This document shows positions 16,514-25,263 of a DNA stretch of 50,942 nucleotides, piece by piece. The translations under genes and the position numbers were made by a program. The stretch's first letter is position 1. Every line of letters starts with the position of its first letter. Source of the stretch: Bacteriovoracaceae bacterium (GTDB taxonomy: Bacteria > Bdellovibrionota > Bacteriovoracia > Bacteriovoracales > Bacteriovoracaceae); the NCBI GenBank assembly GCA_020630335.1, contig JAHDBN010000017.1:1-50942 (forward strand). Direction: 5' to 3'. Under the pieces are notes generated by a model. That model was not told where the DNA came from and did no database searches. It saw only the letters and a list, made by a program, of their open reading frames with translations.

Positions 16514-17950
16514 TTAAAAATTACTTAGTCTTTTCTTTAAAAAATTCAAAGGTATAAGAGGAATGAGGTCTCCTAACTCAGGGCCATGATCTTGCCCCGT
16601 CAAGCTTACTCTTGTCCCCATAAATAAGGGCTTCCCTTTTAATCCTAGATCAGACTTTAATGCTTTGAAGATTTCTTGGAACTGATTTTTGGATAAATAC
16701 TCACCATCAATGATGTCTATTTTGTTTTTCAAGAAATCAGATATCTGCTTTGTTGTATCCCAGCTTAGAACCTCTTCAAGTTTTTCTGTCTTTACAATAT
16801 TTGAATGCAACAAGTCTTCATTTAATCTTTTTTCAAAATCAGAGAAAAATTCAATTTGATTTTTAAATAAATCAATAACTGATTTTTTCCACGAATCACT
16901 TTGCTTGAAATAAAAATGATCCTCTTTTATAAACTTCTCTATTTCTTCTTTTAAAATATCTTCAGGTAAAGATCTAATATGCATCCCGTTAACCCATTTA
17001 AGTTTTTCTAGATCATAAATAGCAGCGGCTTTAGAAAAACGCTTAGAATCAAAGATATGAGCAATATCATCAATTCTAAATATTTCTTTTTCATCTGGAT
17101 GAGACCAACCTAAAAGACACAAATAATTGACCAAGGCTGATGGAAGATAAGATTCTTCTTTATAAAGCCTAGTAGAAGTTGCTCCATGTCTTTTAGAAAG
17201 CTTTTGTCTGTCTTTTCCTATAAGTAATGAAACATGAGCAAAGCTTGGGGGCTCAGCATTCAAAGCATCATAAATCATTAACTGTCTTACAGAGTTATTT
17301 AAATGATCCTCACCTCTTATTACGTGTGAGATTTTCATTAACATATCATCTATCACACAACAAAAATTATAAACGGGCAAACCATTTGATCTAATGAGAA
17401 CAAAGTCTCCAACCATATTTTCAGGAAAAACAACTCTCCCTCTCACTTCGTCTTGTAAAATATAAGACTTCTTAGGTGCTTTAAAACGAATAGCTCCTTT
17501 CTCGCCAGCTGCTAATTTGTTTGCAGCTTCTTCAAAAAACTCTTCATTTCTCCATTTTCCAGTGTAATGAGGTGGCCGCCCTTCTTTCATTGCTTGCTCT
17601 TTCATTTTTTCTAACTCTTCATCAGAGCAAAAATCATAATAAGCAAGGCCTTGATCAACTAATTTTTTAGCATATTCTTTGTAAATTTCAGTTCTTTCTG
17701 ATTGTCTATAAGGACCAACATCCCCAGGCTTATCTGGCCCTTCATCATATGTAATTCCTAACCAGTTTAAATCTTCTAGTTGAGACTCTTCATATTCTCT
17801 TTTACTTCTTTCTAGATCAGTATCTTCCACTCTAAGAATAAATTTTCCATTATTTGCTTTAGCAAATAGATAATTATAAAGAGCAGTTCTCGCTCCTCCA
17901 ATATGCAAGTACCCTGTTGGACTTGGTGCAAATCGTACTCTAACACTCAT
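16514..17950 (-). CDS. gltX: glutamyl-tRNA synthetase
   Basis: 478 residues from the chosen ATG at 17950, which has AGGAG five bases upstream; a longer frame with ten extra residues (from 17980) has no ribosome binding site and no conserved sequence. The HIGH-like motif is RFAPSPTGYLHIGGARTALY near the N-terminus and the KMSKS-like motif is KLSKRHGA. FILRVEDTDLERS and SHVIRGEDHLNN are class I glutamate-enzyme hallmarks. It charges tRNA-Glu with glutamate. Whether it also serves tRNA-Gln cannot be told from this window, as no gatCAB genes are present. Next upstream on the same strand are carD (69 bp away) and cysS. Confidence 0.97.
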   Translation of the reverse strand: MSVRVRFAPSPTGYLHIGGARTALYNYLFAKANNGKFILRVEDTDLERSKREYEESQLEDLNWLGITYDEGPDKPGDVGPYRQSERTEIYKEYAKKLVDQGLAYYDFCSDEELEKMKEQAMKEGRPPHYTGKWRNEEFFEEAANKLAAGEKGAIRFKAPKKSYILQDEVRGRVVFPENMVGDFVLIRSNGLPVYNFCCVIDDMLMKISHVIRGEDHLNNSVRQLMIYDALNAEPPSFAHVSLLIGKDRQKLSKRHGATSTRLYKEESYLPSALVNYLCLLGWSHPDEKEIFRIDDIAHIFDSKRFSKAAAIYDLEKLKWVNGMHIRSLPEDILKEEIEKFIKEDHFYFKQSDSWKKSVIDLFKNQIEFFSDFEKRLNEDLLHSNIVKTEKLEEVLSWDTTKQISDFLKNKIDIIDGEYLSKNQFQEIFKALKSDLGLKGKPLFMGTRVSLTGQDHGPELGDLIPLIPLNFLKKRLSNF

Positions 17951-18018
17951 ATAATCTCCTAGATTTCTAGGTCTTATCATATATGCTTAAATGTCATTAT
18001 TGAATATTAAGATAGGTT

Positions 18019-18501
18019 TTAACTAAAAATAGATTCTATTTTTTCATCTATTTTCTTTTCATTTTCACCTGTTGTGATACTTATTTCTCTAATAATTAGA
18101 TCCTTACAAAGATCGACCATTTTCTTCTCACTAAAACTTAACTTCTTGGAGGTTTGAATGATTAATAAAGACCTTAAAACATCTGCGATTTCTAAAATAG
18201 AGCCTGAGTTTACTTTGAGCATATAATCTCTATATCTTCTATTCCAAGTTTCTCTACTAGGATTAACATCATGATCTTCTAGAAGCTTAAACATATCTTC
18301 CACTTCTTTTGTCGTCACAAGTGCTCTAATCTCTTTAGAGGCTGCAGGGTAACTCATTTTCATTCCATTACTAACCATTTGCACAGTAATCATAGAAAGA
18401 GACATTCCAGCGATTTCCTTTTCCGCTATCTCAACAACTTGACCAACTCCATGTCCAGGACAAACCACATAATCACTAATTTCATATTTTAATCGACTCA
18501 T
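18019..18501 (-). CDS. CarD/CdnL-family transcription regulator
   Basis: 160 residues. The N-terminal RNA-polymerase-interacting domain shows YEISDYVVCPGHGVGQVVEI, as in CarD/CdnL (the family signature is Y-P-x-H-G-V-G). The C-terminal half is helical, with SRETWNRRYRDYMLKVNSG and VLRSLLIIQTSKKLSFSEKKM matching the DNA-binding CdnL helices, including the conserved Trp. CdnL-type proteins bind the RNA polymerase beta subunit and stabilise open complexes at housekeeping promoters, including rRNA promoters. The protein lacks the HMGA-like tail of Myxococcus CarD, so it is of the CdnL type. It lies between gltX and cysS on the same strand. Confidence 0.93.
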   Translation of the reverse strand: MSRLKYEISDYVVCPGHGVGQVVEIAEKEIAGMSLSMITVQMVSNGMKMSYPAASKEIRALVTTKEVEDMFKLLEDHDVNPSRETWNRRYRDYMLKVNSGSILEIADVLRSLLIIQTSKKLSFSEKKMVDLCKDLIIREISITTGENEKKIDEKIESIFS

Positions 18502-18600
18502 AACACATTGAGTCTAGCATGATAAAGCCTCTTTTTGCGCGGAGTGTCTATTTTTTACATAGTTGTATAATTTTTTGATACGTCTTTTTGAATACTTAGC

Positions 18601-20052
18601 TTACTTTTTTATCGTCCAGCCTTTCCCTACTCCGTCTTGAAGCTCTATTCCCATAGAAACTAACTCATCTCTATACTTATCAGAGTCTTCCCAGTTCTTA
18701 GCTTCCCTGGCCTGAACTCTCTTAGAAATAAGCTCATCTACTAATTTAAGATCAATATTTTTTTCTTCAATAAGAATCTCATCTAAACGATTAATCATCT
18801 CTCTAGGCTCTTCTTGGAAAAGTGCTGCCATTGCTCCTTGTTTATGAATCCAATTATTAAAAACTTCAGAATTTGCTTTATGATTAGCATTCCATTTTTT
18901 GTTTTTGAAACCTAGGGCATTAAAGGCCCTTACACCTTCAAAGATAAATGAAATAAACTCCGCACTATTTAAATCATCATTTAATGATTTTTCTATTTTT
19001 TTATCAAGCTCTTTTAATGTGTTGTTAAAACTCTTATCACTGTCCTCTGAATCTGAAACATTCTTTATGACATCTGCTGATAACTCTATCGCAGTATAAA
19101 TTCGATCTAGAGCTGAAATCACTTGTTGAATTCTATCATTAGAAATAGAAAGCATGGATCTATAATGTACTGATAGAAATAAATATTTAAGAACTTCTCC
19201 ATGGTACTTGTCCATAAAATCTCTAGCTTTCATCACATTACCTAGAGACTTGCTCATTTTTTCCCCGTCCATATTAATAAAGTTATTATGCATCCAGTAG
19301 TTACAATACTGACAGCCTGTTCTTCCTTCACCTTGAGCTATTTCATTTTCGTGATGAGGGAAAATTAAATCAATACCACCTCCATGAATATCAATAGTTT
19401 CTTTATTAAAAATTGATTGAATCATTGCTGAGCATTCAATATGCCAACCAGGTCTTCCTGCTCCCCACGGAGATTTCCAAGACGGCTCACCTTCTTTACT
19501 CGGCTTCCAAAGAACAAAATCATGAGGGTTCTTTTTTCTGGAGTCCACCTCTACTCTTTGTCCCGCCTCCAAGTCATCTAATTTCTTTTTACTAAGTTTT
19601 CCATATTCAGAAAAACCACCAATGGCATAAAACACCTCACCATCTACAACATAAGCTTTCTCTTTATCGACAAGGTCTTTTACAAAAGAAATTATCTCAT
19701 CCATATAATCAGTAACCTTGGGGTTATGATCATGTTTTTTCAACCCAAGTCTTTGAAAGTCTTTTTCGAATTCTTTTATATATTTCTCAGAAATAACAGA
19801 TGGTGCGACACCCTCATCATTCGCGCGCTTGATAATTTTGTCATCAACATCAGTGTAATTATAAACATAAGTGACTTTTTTCCCATTAGCTTCCAACCAA
19901 TTTCTAAAAAGATTAAAAACAATAGCACCTCGGAAGTTTCCTATATGAAGAAAGTCATAAACAGTTGGTCCACAAACATACATCTTTACATGATTAGGAT
20001 CTGAGGTTTTAAACTCTTCTTTTTTTTGAGTTAAAGTGTTGTGAATTTTCAT
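18601..20052 (-). CDS. cysS: cysteinyl-tRNA synthetase
   Basis: 483 residues. Cys27 in MYVCGPTVYD begins the zinc site; the HIGH motif is HIGN at 36-39; the zinc-binding WHIECSAM and HGGGIDLIFPHHENEIAQ segments are intact; the KMSKS motif is GEKMSKSLGN. The C-terminal anticodon-binding helices are complete (ending VGKGWTIKK). It charges tRNA-Cys. It is read in the same direction as carD and gltX, but gaps of about 100 bp suggest its own promoter. Confidence 0.97.
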   Translation of the reverse strand: MKIHNTLTQKKEEFKTSDPNHVKMYVCGPTVYDFLHIGNFRGAIVFNLFRNWLEANGKKVTYVYNYTDVDDKIIKRANDEGVAPSVISEKYIKEFEKDFQRLGLKKHDHNPKVTDYMDEIISFVKDLVDKEKAYVVDGEVFYAIGGFSEYGKLSKKKLDDLEAGQRVEVDSRKKNPHDFVLWKPSKEGEPSWKSPWGAGRPGWHIECSAMIQSIFNKETIDIHGGGIDLIFPHHENEIAQGEGRTGCQYCNYWMHNNFINMDGEKMSKSLGNVMKARDFMDKYHGEVLKYLFLSVHYRSMLSISNDRIQQVISALDRIYTAIELSADVIKNVSDSEDSDKSFNNTLKELDKKIEKSLNDDLNSAEFISFIFEGVRAFNALGFKNKKWNANHKANSEVFNNWIHKQGAMAALFQEEPREMINRLDEILIEEKNIDLKLVDELISKRVQAREAKNWEDSDKYRDELVSMGIELQDGVGKGWTIKK

Positions 20053-20084
20053 ATGAACTCCTACAAGGAGTTTAACAAGGAAAG

Positions 20085-21128
20085 CTACTTTTTAAAAGGA
20101 TCATCACTTACAGGCTTAAATTGTCCATTTTCTAAAATATAATTTCTTTTCACTTGAACATTTCCATCACCAGAAGAATGAACTCTTAGAGTCATTACCG
20201 GATGGGGAAACCATGAAATTTTCACTGAACCAAAATTTCTTCCAGCATAACAAGCTGACCCATGAATCTTTCTTAACTGAGAACTAGTTTTAAATGATCT
20301 ATGAGTAAAGCTTGAAGAAATAAATTCATGATACTTATGAAATTTATAATTATAATCATGAATAAGACTAAATCTTCTATCACCACTTAAAAAGAACACT
20401 CCACTTGGTTTATATTTATCAACCATAAACATCAAGCGTTTAAAGGAATCTGGATAATCAATCCATCTATCATATTTTTTAGATTTATTAGACTTTAAAA
20501 AAACACTTGAACTTGAAACTATGAAATTTATTTTAGCATCACTACTCATAAGTTCTTTTTCAAACCACAACCATTGCTTCTCACCCAAAAGATCTTTTTT
20601 TCCAAGATAATCTGAATCTCTAAAATATCTAAGATCCAGAAGAAACATTTTTACTTTTTGCTCTCCCTTTCCAAATTCATAAGTTGTATAAATTCCTGCA
20701 CTCTTTCTTTTCTCTGAGTCTAAAGGTTCATCCATGAAATCATAAAAATGTTTCTGGCTTTCATCTTTAAAAAGATAATTATATCCTTCGCCAGCGCCGC
20801 CATAGTCTCTATCATCCCATACGCCTATATAAGGTGTTTTCTGAGTAAGTTTTTTAAAATCCAGATTATTTTTTACTCGAGCATAATCTTGCTTCATCGT
20901 TACAAAGCTAAAGAGATCACTGTAGATTGTATCTCCCATGAGTAAAAGTAAGTCAGGTCTTAAAACATACATATTTCTCCAGTGAGAACTGGGAAACCTT
21001 TGATGGTTTGAAGAACCTAAAACAAAAAAATCTAATCGTTCAATATTTTGAGTTTTCTCAAAATTTGTTTGAGAAAATACCTGTAAACTAGAAAAAGTGA
21101 TGAAAAAAATAAGTAAGTTAAATTTCAT
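20085..21128 (-). CDS. secreted PhoD-like metallophosphatase
   Basis: 347 residues. An N-terminal signal peptide (MKFNLLIFFITFSSLQVFSQ, cleavage near residue 20) suggests export. The body resembles the PhoD/alkaline phosphatase D family: LDFFVLGSSNHQ, DLLLLMGDTIYSD, GVWDDRDYGGAGEG, FLLDLRYFRDSD, EKQWLWFEKEL and FFLSGDRRFSLI, then EFISSSFTH. The WDDRDYG and GD motifs hold the expected metal ligands. The likely role is phosphodiester or phosphomonoester hydrolysis in the periplasm, for example scavenging phosphate or phospholipid headgroups. Homologues in some bacteria act as phospholipase D-like enzymes. It is a single gene, 32 bp downstream of cysS on the same strand orientation. Confidence 0.88.
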   Translation of the reverse strand: MKFNLLIFFITFSSLQVFSQTNFEKTQNIERLDFFVLGSSNHQRFPSSHWRNMYVLRPDLLLLMGDTIYSDLFSFVTMKQDYARVKNNLDFKKLTQKTPYIGVWDDRDYGGAGEGYNYLFKDESQKHFYDFMDEPLDSEKRKSAGIYTTYEFGKGEQKVKMFLLDLRYFRDSDYLGKKDLLGEKQWLWFEKELMSSDAKINFIVSSSSVFLKSNKSKKYDRWIDYPDSFKRLMFMVDKYKPSGVFFLSGDRRFSLIHDYNYKFHKYHEFISSSFTHRSFKTSSQLRKIHGSACYAGRNFGSVKISWFPHPVMTLRVHSSGDGNVQVKRNYILENGQFKPVSDDPFKK

Positions 21129-21211
21129 AACCAGACTATTTTAATCAAATGTCTTGTTAAAACAACTTTCTTAGTCGTTAATTGTTTAGTCCTACTGGCT
21201 TTTACTCTCGT

Positions 21212-21808
21212 TTAAACTTTCTTTGCATAATTAAGTCTAACAATAGGTAAGACTTCATAATACCTATCAAGGCCATTTACACATACACTGGATTGATCTT
21301 TTAGTTCGAATTCAAGAATTTCATCGCGACAAAACACTTCGAAAACTTCTCCTATGATAAGATCTGTATTGTTGAGTTCTATATTTTTAATCTCTTTTAA
21401 TTTTAATCCTAACTTTAAATTAGAATCAAAAAGATAAGGAGCAGTGCAAAGCTCACTATAAAAAGTTTTAAAATTACATTCTTTAAACTCTGATTCACAC
21501 CTTTCATACCTAGCGGAAGTCTGATGTGCTGAAGGAATCATTTTTTTAGTTATATAATTTAAAGTAAAATGCTTATTTTTTTTTATATTCTCAATAGTGT
21601 GTCTCTCGACAGAGTTTGGCCTAGAGATTAATCCGATAAGATGTGGGTCAGCTCCAAGGTGAAAAACGTTTGAAAAGAGTGCTAAGTTTTCAATATCATT
21701 TTTAGTTCCCACTAAAATTGGACTTTTATAACCATGCAAACAATTTAATACATTCGCTCGCTTTCTTTTATCTAGCTTTGAAAAGTATTCATTACTGTAA
21801 TGATTCAT
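21212..21808 (-). CDS. flavin reductase-like FMN-binding protein
   Basis: 198 residues, matching the flavin-reductase-like (DIM6/NTAB, flavoredoxin) split-barrel fold: SPILVGTKND and NLALFSNVFHLGADPHLIGL (FMN-binding strand-loop), then ERHTIENIKKNKHFTLNYI, all in the first 90 residues. It overlaps by four bases (ATGA) the stop of the preceding oxidoreductase gene, so translation is coupled. It could supply reduced FMN to that enzyme or act as an FMN-dependent oxidoreductase itself. Family assignment is by motif order; the partner is inferred from position. Confidence 0.82.
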   Translation of the reverse strand: MNHYSNEYFSKLDKRKRANVLNCLHGYKSPILVGTKNDIENLALFSNVFHLGADPHLIGLISRPNSVERHTIENIKKNKHFTLNYITKKMIPSAHQTSARYERCESEFKECNFKTFYSELCTAPYLFDSNLKLGLKLKEIKNIELNNTDLIIGEVFEVFCRDEILEFELKDQSSVCVNGLDRYYEVLPIVRLNYAKKV

Positions 21809-23772
21809 AACTCAAGACCCAATTCAAATCCTTCCTTAATTGCTCTTTTAGCATCTATGGCCTGGGCATTTTTTGCGCCCCCAATAAATCTTCCTTCACT
21901 CACAGGTCTATAGCTTGTCTGCCCCGAGCAAATGATTATATGATCAACATTTAATTTTTGATCTCTTCCATCTTTGATAAAGTGTAACCCTTCATCATCG
22001 ATTAATTTATATTGAACATTATTAATAAATTTAAGTCCTTCTTTTTTTAAAGCAATTCTATGTGCCCAAACAGTAGTTTTACCAAGGCCTTTACCAAATT
22101 TCCCTGCTGATCTTTGAAAAATTGTTATATCTCGTAAAGACTTCACATTTGTTTGCTCAGTCAGTCCACCTTCTGATTTAACAGTTTTATCTATTCCCCA
22201 AAAATCATAAAAATTAAGTTGGTGCTCTAAAAGATAAGTTGCCGTATCAAGGCCAATACCTCCTCCACCTATAATAGCTACTTTTTCTCCTACTTTTACT
22301 TTTCCAGATAAAACATCTTTGTAAACGACCACTTTTTCATGATCTATCCCTTGAATTTTAGGAATTCGAGGGCTCACACCTGTCGCAAAAACAACTTCAT
22401 CATAGTCTTGATTCATTTCCTGAGAGTACTCTGTTTCAAGACTTAACTTAACGTTCAGTTTCTTAAGCATTACTGAGTAATATCTGAGAGTTTCATAAAA
22501 CTCTGATTTACTAGGTACAACTTTAGCTAGATTAAACTGTCCACCTATCTCTGAATTTTTATCTATGATATGTACTTTGTGCCCTCTCTCAGCCAAAGTT
22601 AAAGCACAACTTAATCCCGCAGGCCCAGCTCCAACAATTAAGATTTTTTTCTCTATATGAGATTTTTCAATTTTATATTCTGTTTCATAACAAGCAAGAG
22701 GATTCACAAGGCAGCTTGCTCTTTTTAATTCAAAAATATGGTCAAGACATGCCTGATTACAAGCAATACAAGTGTTAATTTCCTCTTTTTTGTGCTCTTT
22801 CATTTTTTTTACAAAATTAGGATCTGCTAAAAACGGTCTGGCCATTGAAACTAAATCAGAAAAACCATCTCTTAAGCAAGTTTCTATATCATCGGGATTA
22901 TTAAATCTATTAACCGCAATCGTTGGGACTGAAACATTGTTTTTTAACTCTTTAGTAATAAATTGAAATGCTGCTCGTGGCACCATCGCAGCGATAGTAG
23001 GTATTCTTGCTTCGTGCCATCCTATACCAGTATTTAATATCGAAGCGCCAGCCTGTTCACATTCTTTAGCAAGATGAAGAACCTCTTCAGCAGTAGATCC
23101 TTCTTTGACTAAATCAAGAGCTGAGATTCTATAAATAATTAAAAACTTATCTCCTAATTCCTCTCTTGTCCTTCTTAGAATTTCTAAAGGGAGGTGTATT
23201 CTTTTTTCAAAACTTCCACCAAAACGATCAGTCCTATGATTAGTTCTTTTGGAAATAAATTGATTGATAAAATATCCTTCAGACCCCATGATCTCAACTC
23301 CATCATAACCAGACTTTTTAGCAAGTTTTGCGCAACGAACGAAATGAGAAATAGTTTTTTCAACTTGAGAAGTAGTTAATTCTTTAGGAGTATATTTTAC
23401 AATTGGTGCTTTGATCGCACTTGGAGCAACCAAAAAAGGGTGATGTGCATAACGACCGGCATGGAGAATTTGTAAAATAATTTTCCCACCACTCTCATGA
23501 ACCGCATTCGTCACTGTCCTATGTTTAGAAACTTGAGTAAAATTACTTAATTGGCTCGCAATAGGCGTAAGTCGTCCTCTAAAATTTGGAGAGAATCCTC
23601 CCGTTATCATCAAGCCAACATCACCTTCAGCTCTAGTTTTAAAATAAGCTGCAAGCTTTTTATAACTTAAATAGTCTTCAAGGCCAGTATGCATAGACCC
23701 CATAACTATTCTGTTCTTTAACTTGTTTCCGTGAATTTCTAAAGGTGTAAAAGTGTGAGGGTATAAACTCAT
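21805..23772 (-). CDS. 2,4-dienoyl-CoA reductase-like NADH:flavin oxidoreductase (OYE plus FAD/NAD domains)
   Basis: 655 residues, the FadH/TMADH-type length. The N-terminal Old Yellow Enzyme TIM barrel (1-325) shows LHAGRYAH (about 103-110), EGYFINQFISKRTNHRTDRFGG and GGFSPNF. An iron-sulfur ligand set follows at C335, C338, C342 and C354. The C-terminal half holds FAD (KILIVGAGPAGLSCALTLAE) and NAD(P) (VAIIGGGGIGLDTATYLLE) Rossmann motifs. FadH removes double bonds at even positions during unsaturated fatty-acid beta-oxidation. Substrate may differ, as the family is broad. The operon partner is a flavin reductase. Given the three desaturases elsewhere in the window, a role in unsaturated acyl chain turnover is attractive but unproven. 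Confidence 0.9.
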   Translation of the reverse strand: MSLYPHTFTPLEIHGNKLKNRIVMGSMHTGLEDYLSYKKLAAYFKTRAEGDVGLMITGGFSPNFRGRLTPIASQLSNFTQVSKHRTVTNAVHESGGKIILQILHAGRYAHHPFLVAPSAIKAPIVKYTPKELTTSQVEKTISHFVRCAKLAKKSGYDGVEIMGSEGYFINQFISKRTNHRTDRFGGSFEKRIHLPLEILRRTREELGDKFLIIYRISALDLVKEGSTAEEVLHLAKECEQAGASILNTGIGWHEARIPTIAAMVPRAAFQFITKELKNNVSVPTIAVNRFNNPDDIETCLRDGFSDLVSMARPFLADPNFVKKMKEHKKEEINTCIACNQACLDHIFELKRASCLVNPLACYETEYKIEKSHIEKKILIVGAGPAGLSCALTLAERGHKVHIIDKNSEIGGQFNLAKVVPSKSEFYETLRYYSVMLKKLNVKLSLETEYSQEMNQDYDEVVFATGVSPRIPKIQGIDHEKVVVYKDVLSGKVKVGEKVAIIGGGGIGLDTATYLLEHQLNFYDFWGIDKTVKSEGGLTEQTNVKSLRDITIFQRSAGKFGKGLGKTTVWAHRIALKKEGLKFINNVQYKLIDDEGLHFIKDGRDQKLNVDHIIICSGQTSYRPVSEGRFIGGAKNAQAIDAKRAIKEGFELGLEL

Positions 23773-23811
23773 AAATTAAAGTCTATACCCTTAGTAGATA
23801 TTTAAAAAGAA

Positions 23812-24228
23812 TTATTCTTCGTCTTCGTCATCAAAGTTATCTTTCTGTGAACCTCGCTTCGCTAATTGCTCAGCTGTTAATAAAGATCTAACTTCTAATC
23901 TTTTTGCAAACCTTTTTTCTGCAATTAAAGACTTTTGTGATTGAACTTTTTGCCACAAGCCTTTCAATTCAGCATCACTTGTCGCTTTGTCTTTCATCGC
24001 TGCTTTTAATGCTTTACGAGCTTCTTTTTTAGAATCTCTTAAAGGTTTGATTTGATCTTTATACTTAGCCTTAACAGCTTTAATTTTTTCAGCTTGATCA
24101 TCAGTTAAACCTAATTTTTCTTTCATCTTATGCATTTTGTATTTTTTATGCTTCTTATGCTTTCGCTTTCCTCCTGAAGCAACAACACCTAATGATAGAC
24201 ATAGTAATAAAGACATAAGTACTTTCAT
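23812..24228 (-). CDS. Spy/CpxP-like periplasmic stress protein
   Basis: 138 residues. A signal peptide (MKVLMSLLLCLSLGVVASG) is followed by a Lys/His-rich patch (KRKHKKHKKYKMHKMKEK, about 21-38) and then two helices: LGLTDDQAEKIKAVKAKYKDQ and about 30 residues with SDAELKGLWQKVQSQKSLIAEKR, ending LTAEQLAKRGSQ. The LT-x-x-Q...LTxEQ helical pattern is characteristic of the Spy/CpxP LTXXQ family of periplasmic chaperones and metal-stress sensors. The His/Lys-rich stretch could bind metal. The acidic tail (DFDDEDEE) is unusual. The gene stands alone, facing the lexA leader region. It carries its own ribosome binding site (GGAGAA). Confidence 0.75.
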   Translation of the reverse strand: MKVLMSLLLCLSLGVVASGGKRKHKKHKKYKMHKMKEKLGLTDDQAEKIKAVKAKYKDQIKPLRDSKKEARKALKAAMKDKATSDAELKGLWQKVQSQKSLIAEKRFAKRLEVRSLLTAEQLAKRGSQKDNFDDEDEE

Positions 24229-24406
24229 ATTTTCTCCTTCGTTTTGGTTAGTAGAAGTATTCTCTCACGTAAAAAAAAACTCGCAACTTGAAAAACCTTC
24301 TACATGTTTTACGAGTATCAACGGAAAAATATTCTATTTTATGAAAATTTTATTTATCCCTATTCTAAATATAGCTGCATAGAAAAAAAAATCTTTTACC
24401 TCTTGA

Positions 24407-24452
24407 TTTACGTAAAAAATGCGTACAAAATTAAGTACGGAAACTATACGTA
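24407..24452 (+). promoter_or_regulatory. palindrome cluster upstream of lexA operon, candidate LexA operator
   Basis: Three ACGT/GTAC-centred palindromes lie within 46 bases: TTTACGTAAA (24407-24416), CGTAC-N8-GTACG (24422-24426 and 24435-24439) and TACGTA (24447-24452). They end at the ribosome binding site AAGGAG (24452-24457). LexA of Bdellovibrio was reported to recognise TTACN3GTAA; the sites here differ in spacing, so a lineage-specific operator is possible. Autoregulation of lexA is the usual pattern. The rest of the 24229-24406 gap holds nothing recognisable. Confidence 0.5.
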
Positions 24453-24463
24453 AGGAGAAAAAC

Positions 24464-24643
24464 ATGAGAGAATCTAATGAGTTTGCAGAATGCTTTTATC
24501 AAAATTCAACTATGGATCAATATTATTGTCCTAGTAAAAAAGAATTTGAATTCATCATGGGCATGGCCATTAGTGAGGCCTTAACGACAAACGTCTTTGA
24601 TGTAATGGACTTTGAGGAAAAATATTATGAGCTTAACGCCTAA
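24464..24643 (+). CDS. small unknown protein, first gene of lexA operon
   Basis: 59 residues from the ATG at 24464, which has AAGGAG six bases upstream; a longer frame from 24419 has no ribosome binding site. I do not recognise the family. Its acidic C-terminal half (EFIMGMAISEALTTNVFDVM then DFEEKYYELNA) is predicted helical, and it has two Cys (10 and 22). Its 3' end overlaps the start of lexA by 17 bases, so the two are probably translationally coupled. Being the first gene under the putative LexA operator suggests SOS control. It could be an SOS effector or a leader peptide that only sets lexA expression. The length and coupling are seen; the function is unknown. Confidence 0.6.
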   Translation: MRESNEFAECFYQNSTMDQYYCPSKKEFEFIMGMAISEALTTNVFDVMDFEEKYYELNA

Positions 24644-25226
24644 ACAAAAGAACATTTTAGACTTTATTACTCAATTTATTCATGAGCGTGGAGCGTCTCC
24701 TACTTTTGAAGAGATCAGAGATCATTTTAATTTTAAATCTCTGGGAAGCGTTCATGATTATGTAAATTACTTAAAAAAAGCTGGAATGCTTAGAAGTAAT
24801 TCCAGTGCCGCCAGATCACTAGAATTAGTAGAGCAAAGCGAGCCGAATGAATTAATACCTTTGCTAGGAAGAGTTGCTGCCGGATCTCCCTTAGAGGTTG
24901 CTCAGAATCATGAAGAACATCTTTCCGTACCTCAATCCCTTATACCTCGTGGCAAGTGCTTTGCCTTGCAAGTTGAAGGTAGTTCCATGATAGAGGATGG
25001 AATATTTGATGGAGATCATGTTGTGTTAAAAGCACAAAAGAATGCTCAAAATGGACAAACAGTTGTGGCCCTTGTTGATGGAGGAGCTACAATCAAAAAA
25101 TATTATAAAAAAGAAAACTCTATAGAGTTGCACCCTGCCAACTCTGCCTTAAAACCTATTGTTGTTGAAGATGGACAAGAATTCTCTATTGAGGGAATTC
25201 TTGTTGCATTAATGAGAAGTTATTAA
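24627..25226 (+). CDS. lexA: LexA SOS repressor
   Basis: 199 residues from ATG 24627 (GAGGA eight bases upstream; an upstream ATG at 24612 has none and adds five residues). The N-terminal winged helix covers LTPKQKNILDFITQFIHERG and ASPTFEEIRDHFNFKSLGSV. The autocleavage bond is A85-G86 in RVAAGSPLEV; the catalytic pair is S120 (QVEGSSMIEDGI) and K157 (DGGATIKKYY), each shifted by one from E. coli A84/G85, S119 and K156. RecA-stimulated self-cleavage relieves repression of DNA repair genes. It follows, with overlap, an unknown small gene behind a palindrome-rich leader. The thioesterase gene at 25264 lies 37 bp downstream. Confidence 0.97.
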   Translation: MSLTPKQKNILDFITQFIHERGASPTFEEIRDHFNFKSLGSVHDYVNYLKKAGMLRSNSSAARSLELVEQSEPNELIPLLGRVAAGSPLEVAQNHEEHLSVPQSLIPRGKCFALQVEGSSMIEDGIFDGDHVVLKAQKNAQNGQTVVALVDGGATIKKYYKKENSIELHPANSALKPIVVEDGQEFSIEGILVALMRSY

Positions 25227-25263
25227 GCTTTACTTCAATCTAAGTGATCTTTAGTATAAATTT

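Noticed and set aside
16514-17980. Longer gltX starting at 17980
   Set aside because: The ten added residues are not conserved and have no ribosome binding site, while AGGAG lies five bases before the ATG at 17950.
21129-21211. Small RNA or riboswitch in the gap upstream of the PhoD-like gene
   Set aside because: The gap is short and AT-rich with no stable stem or recognisable conserved motif.
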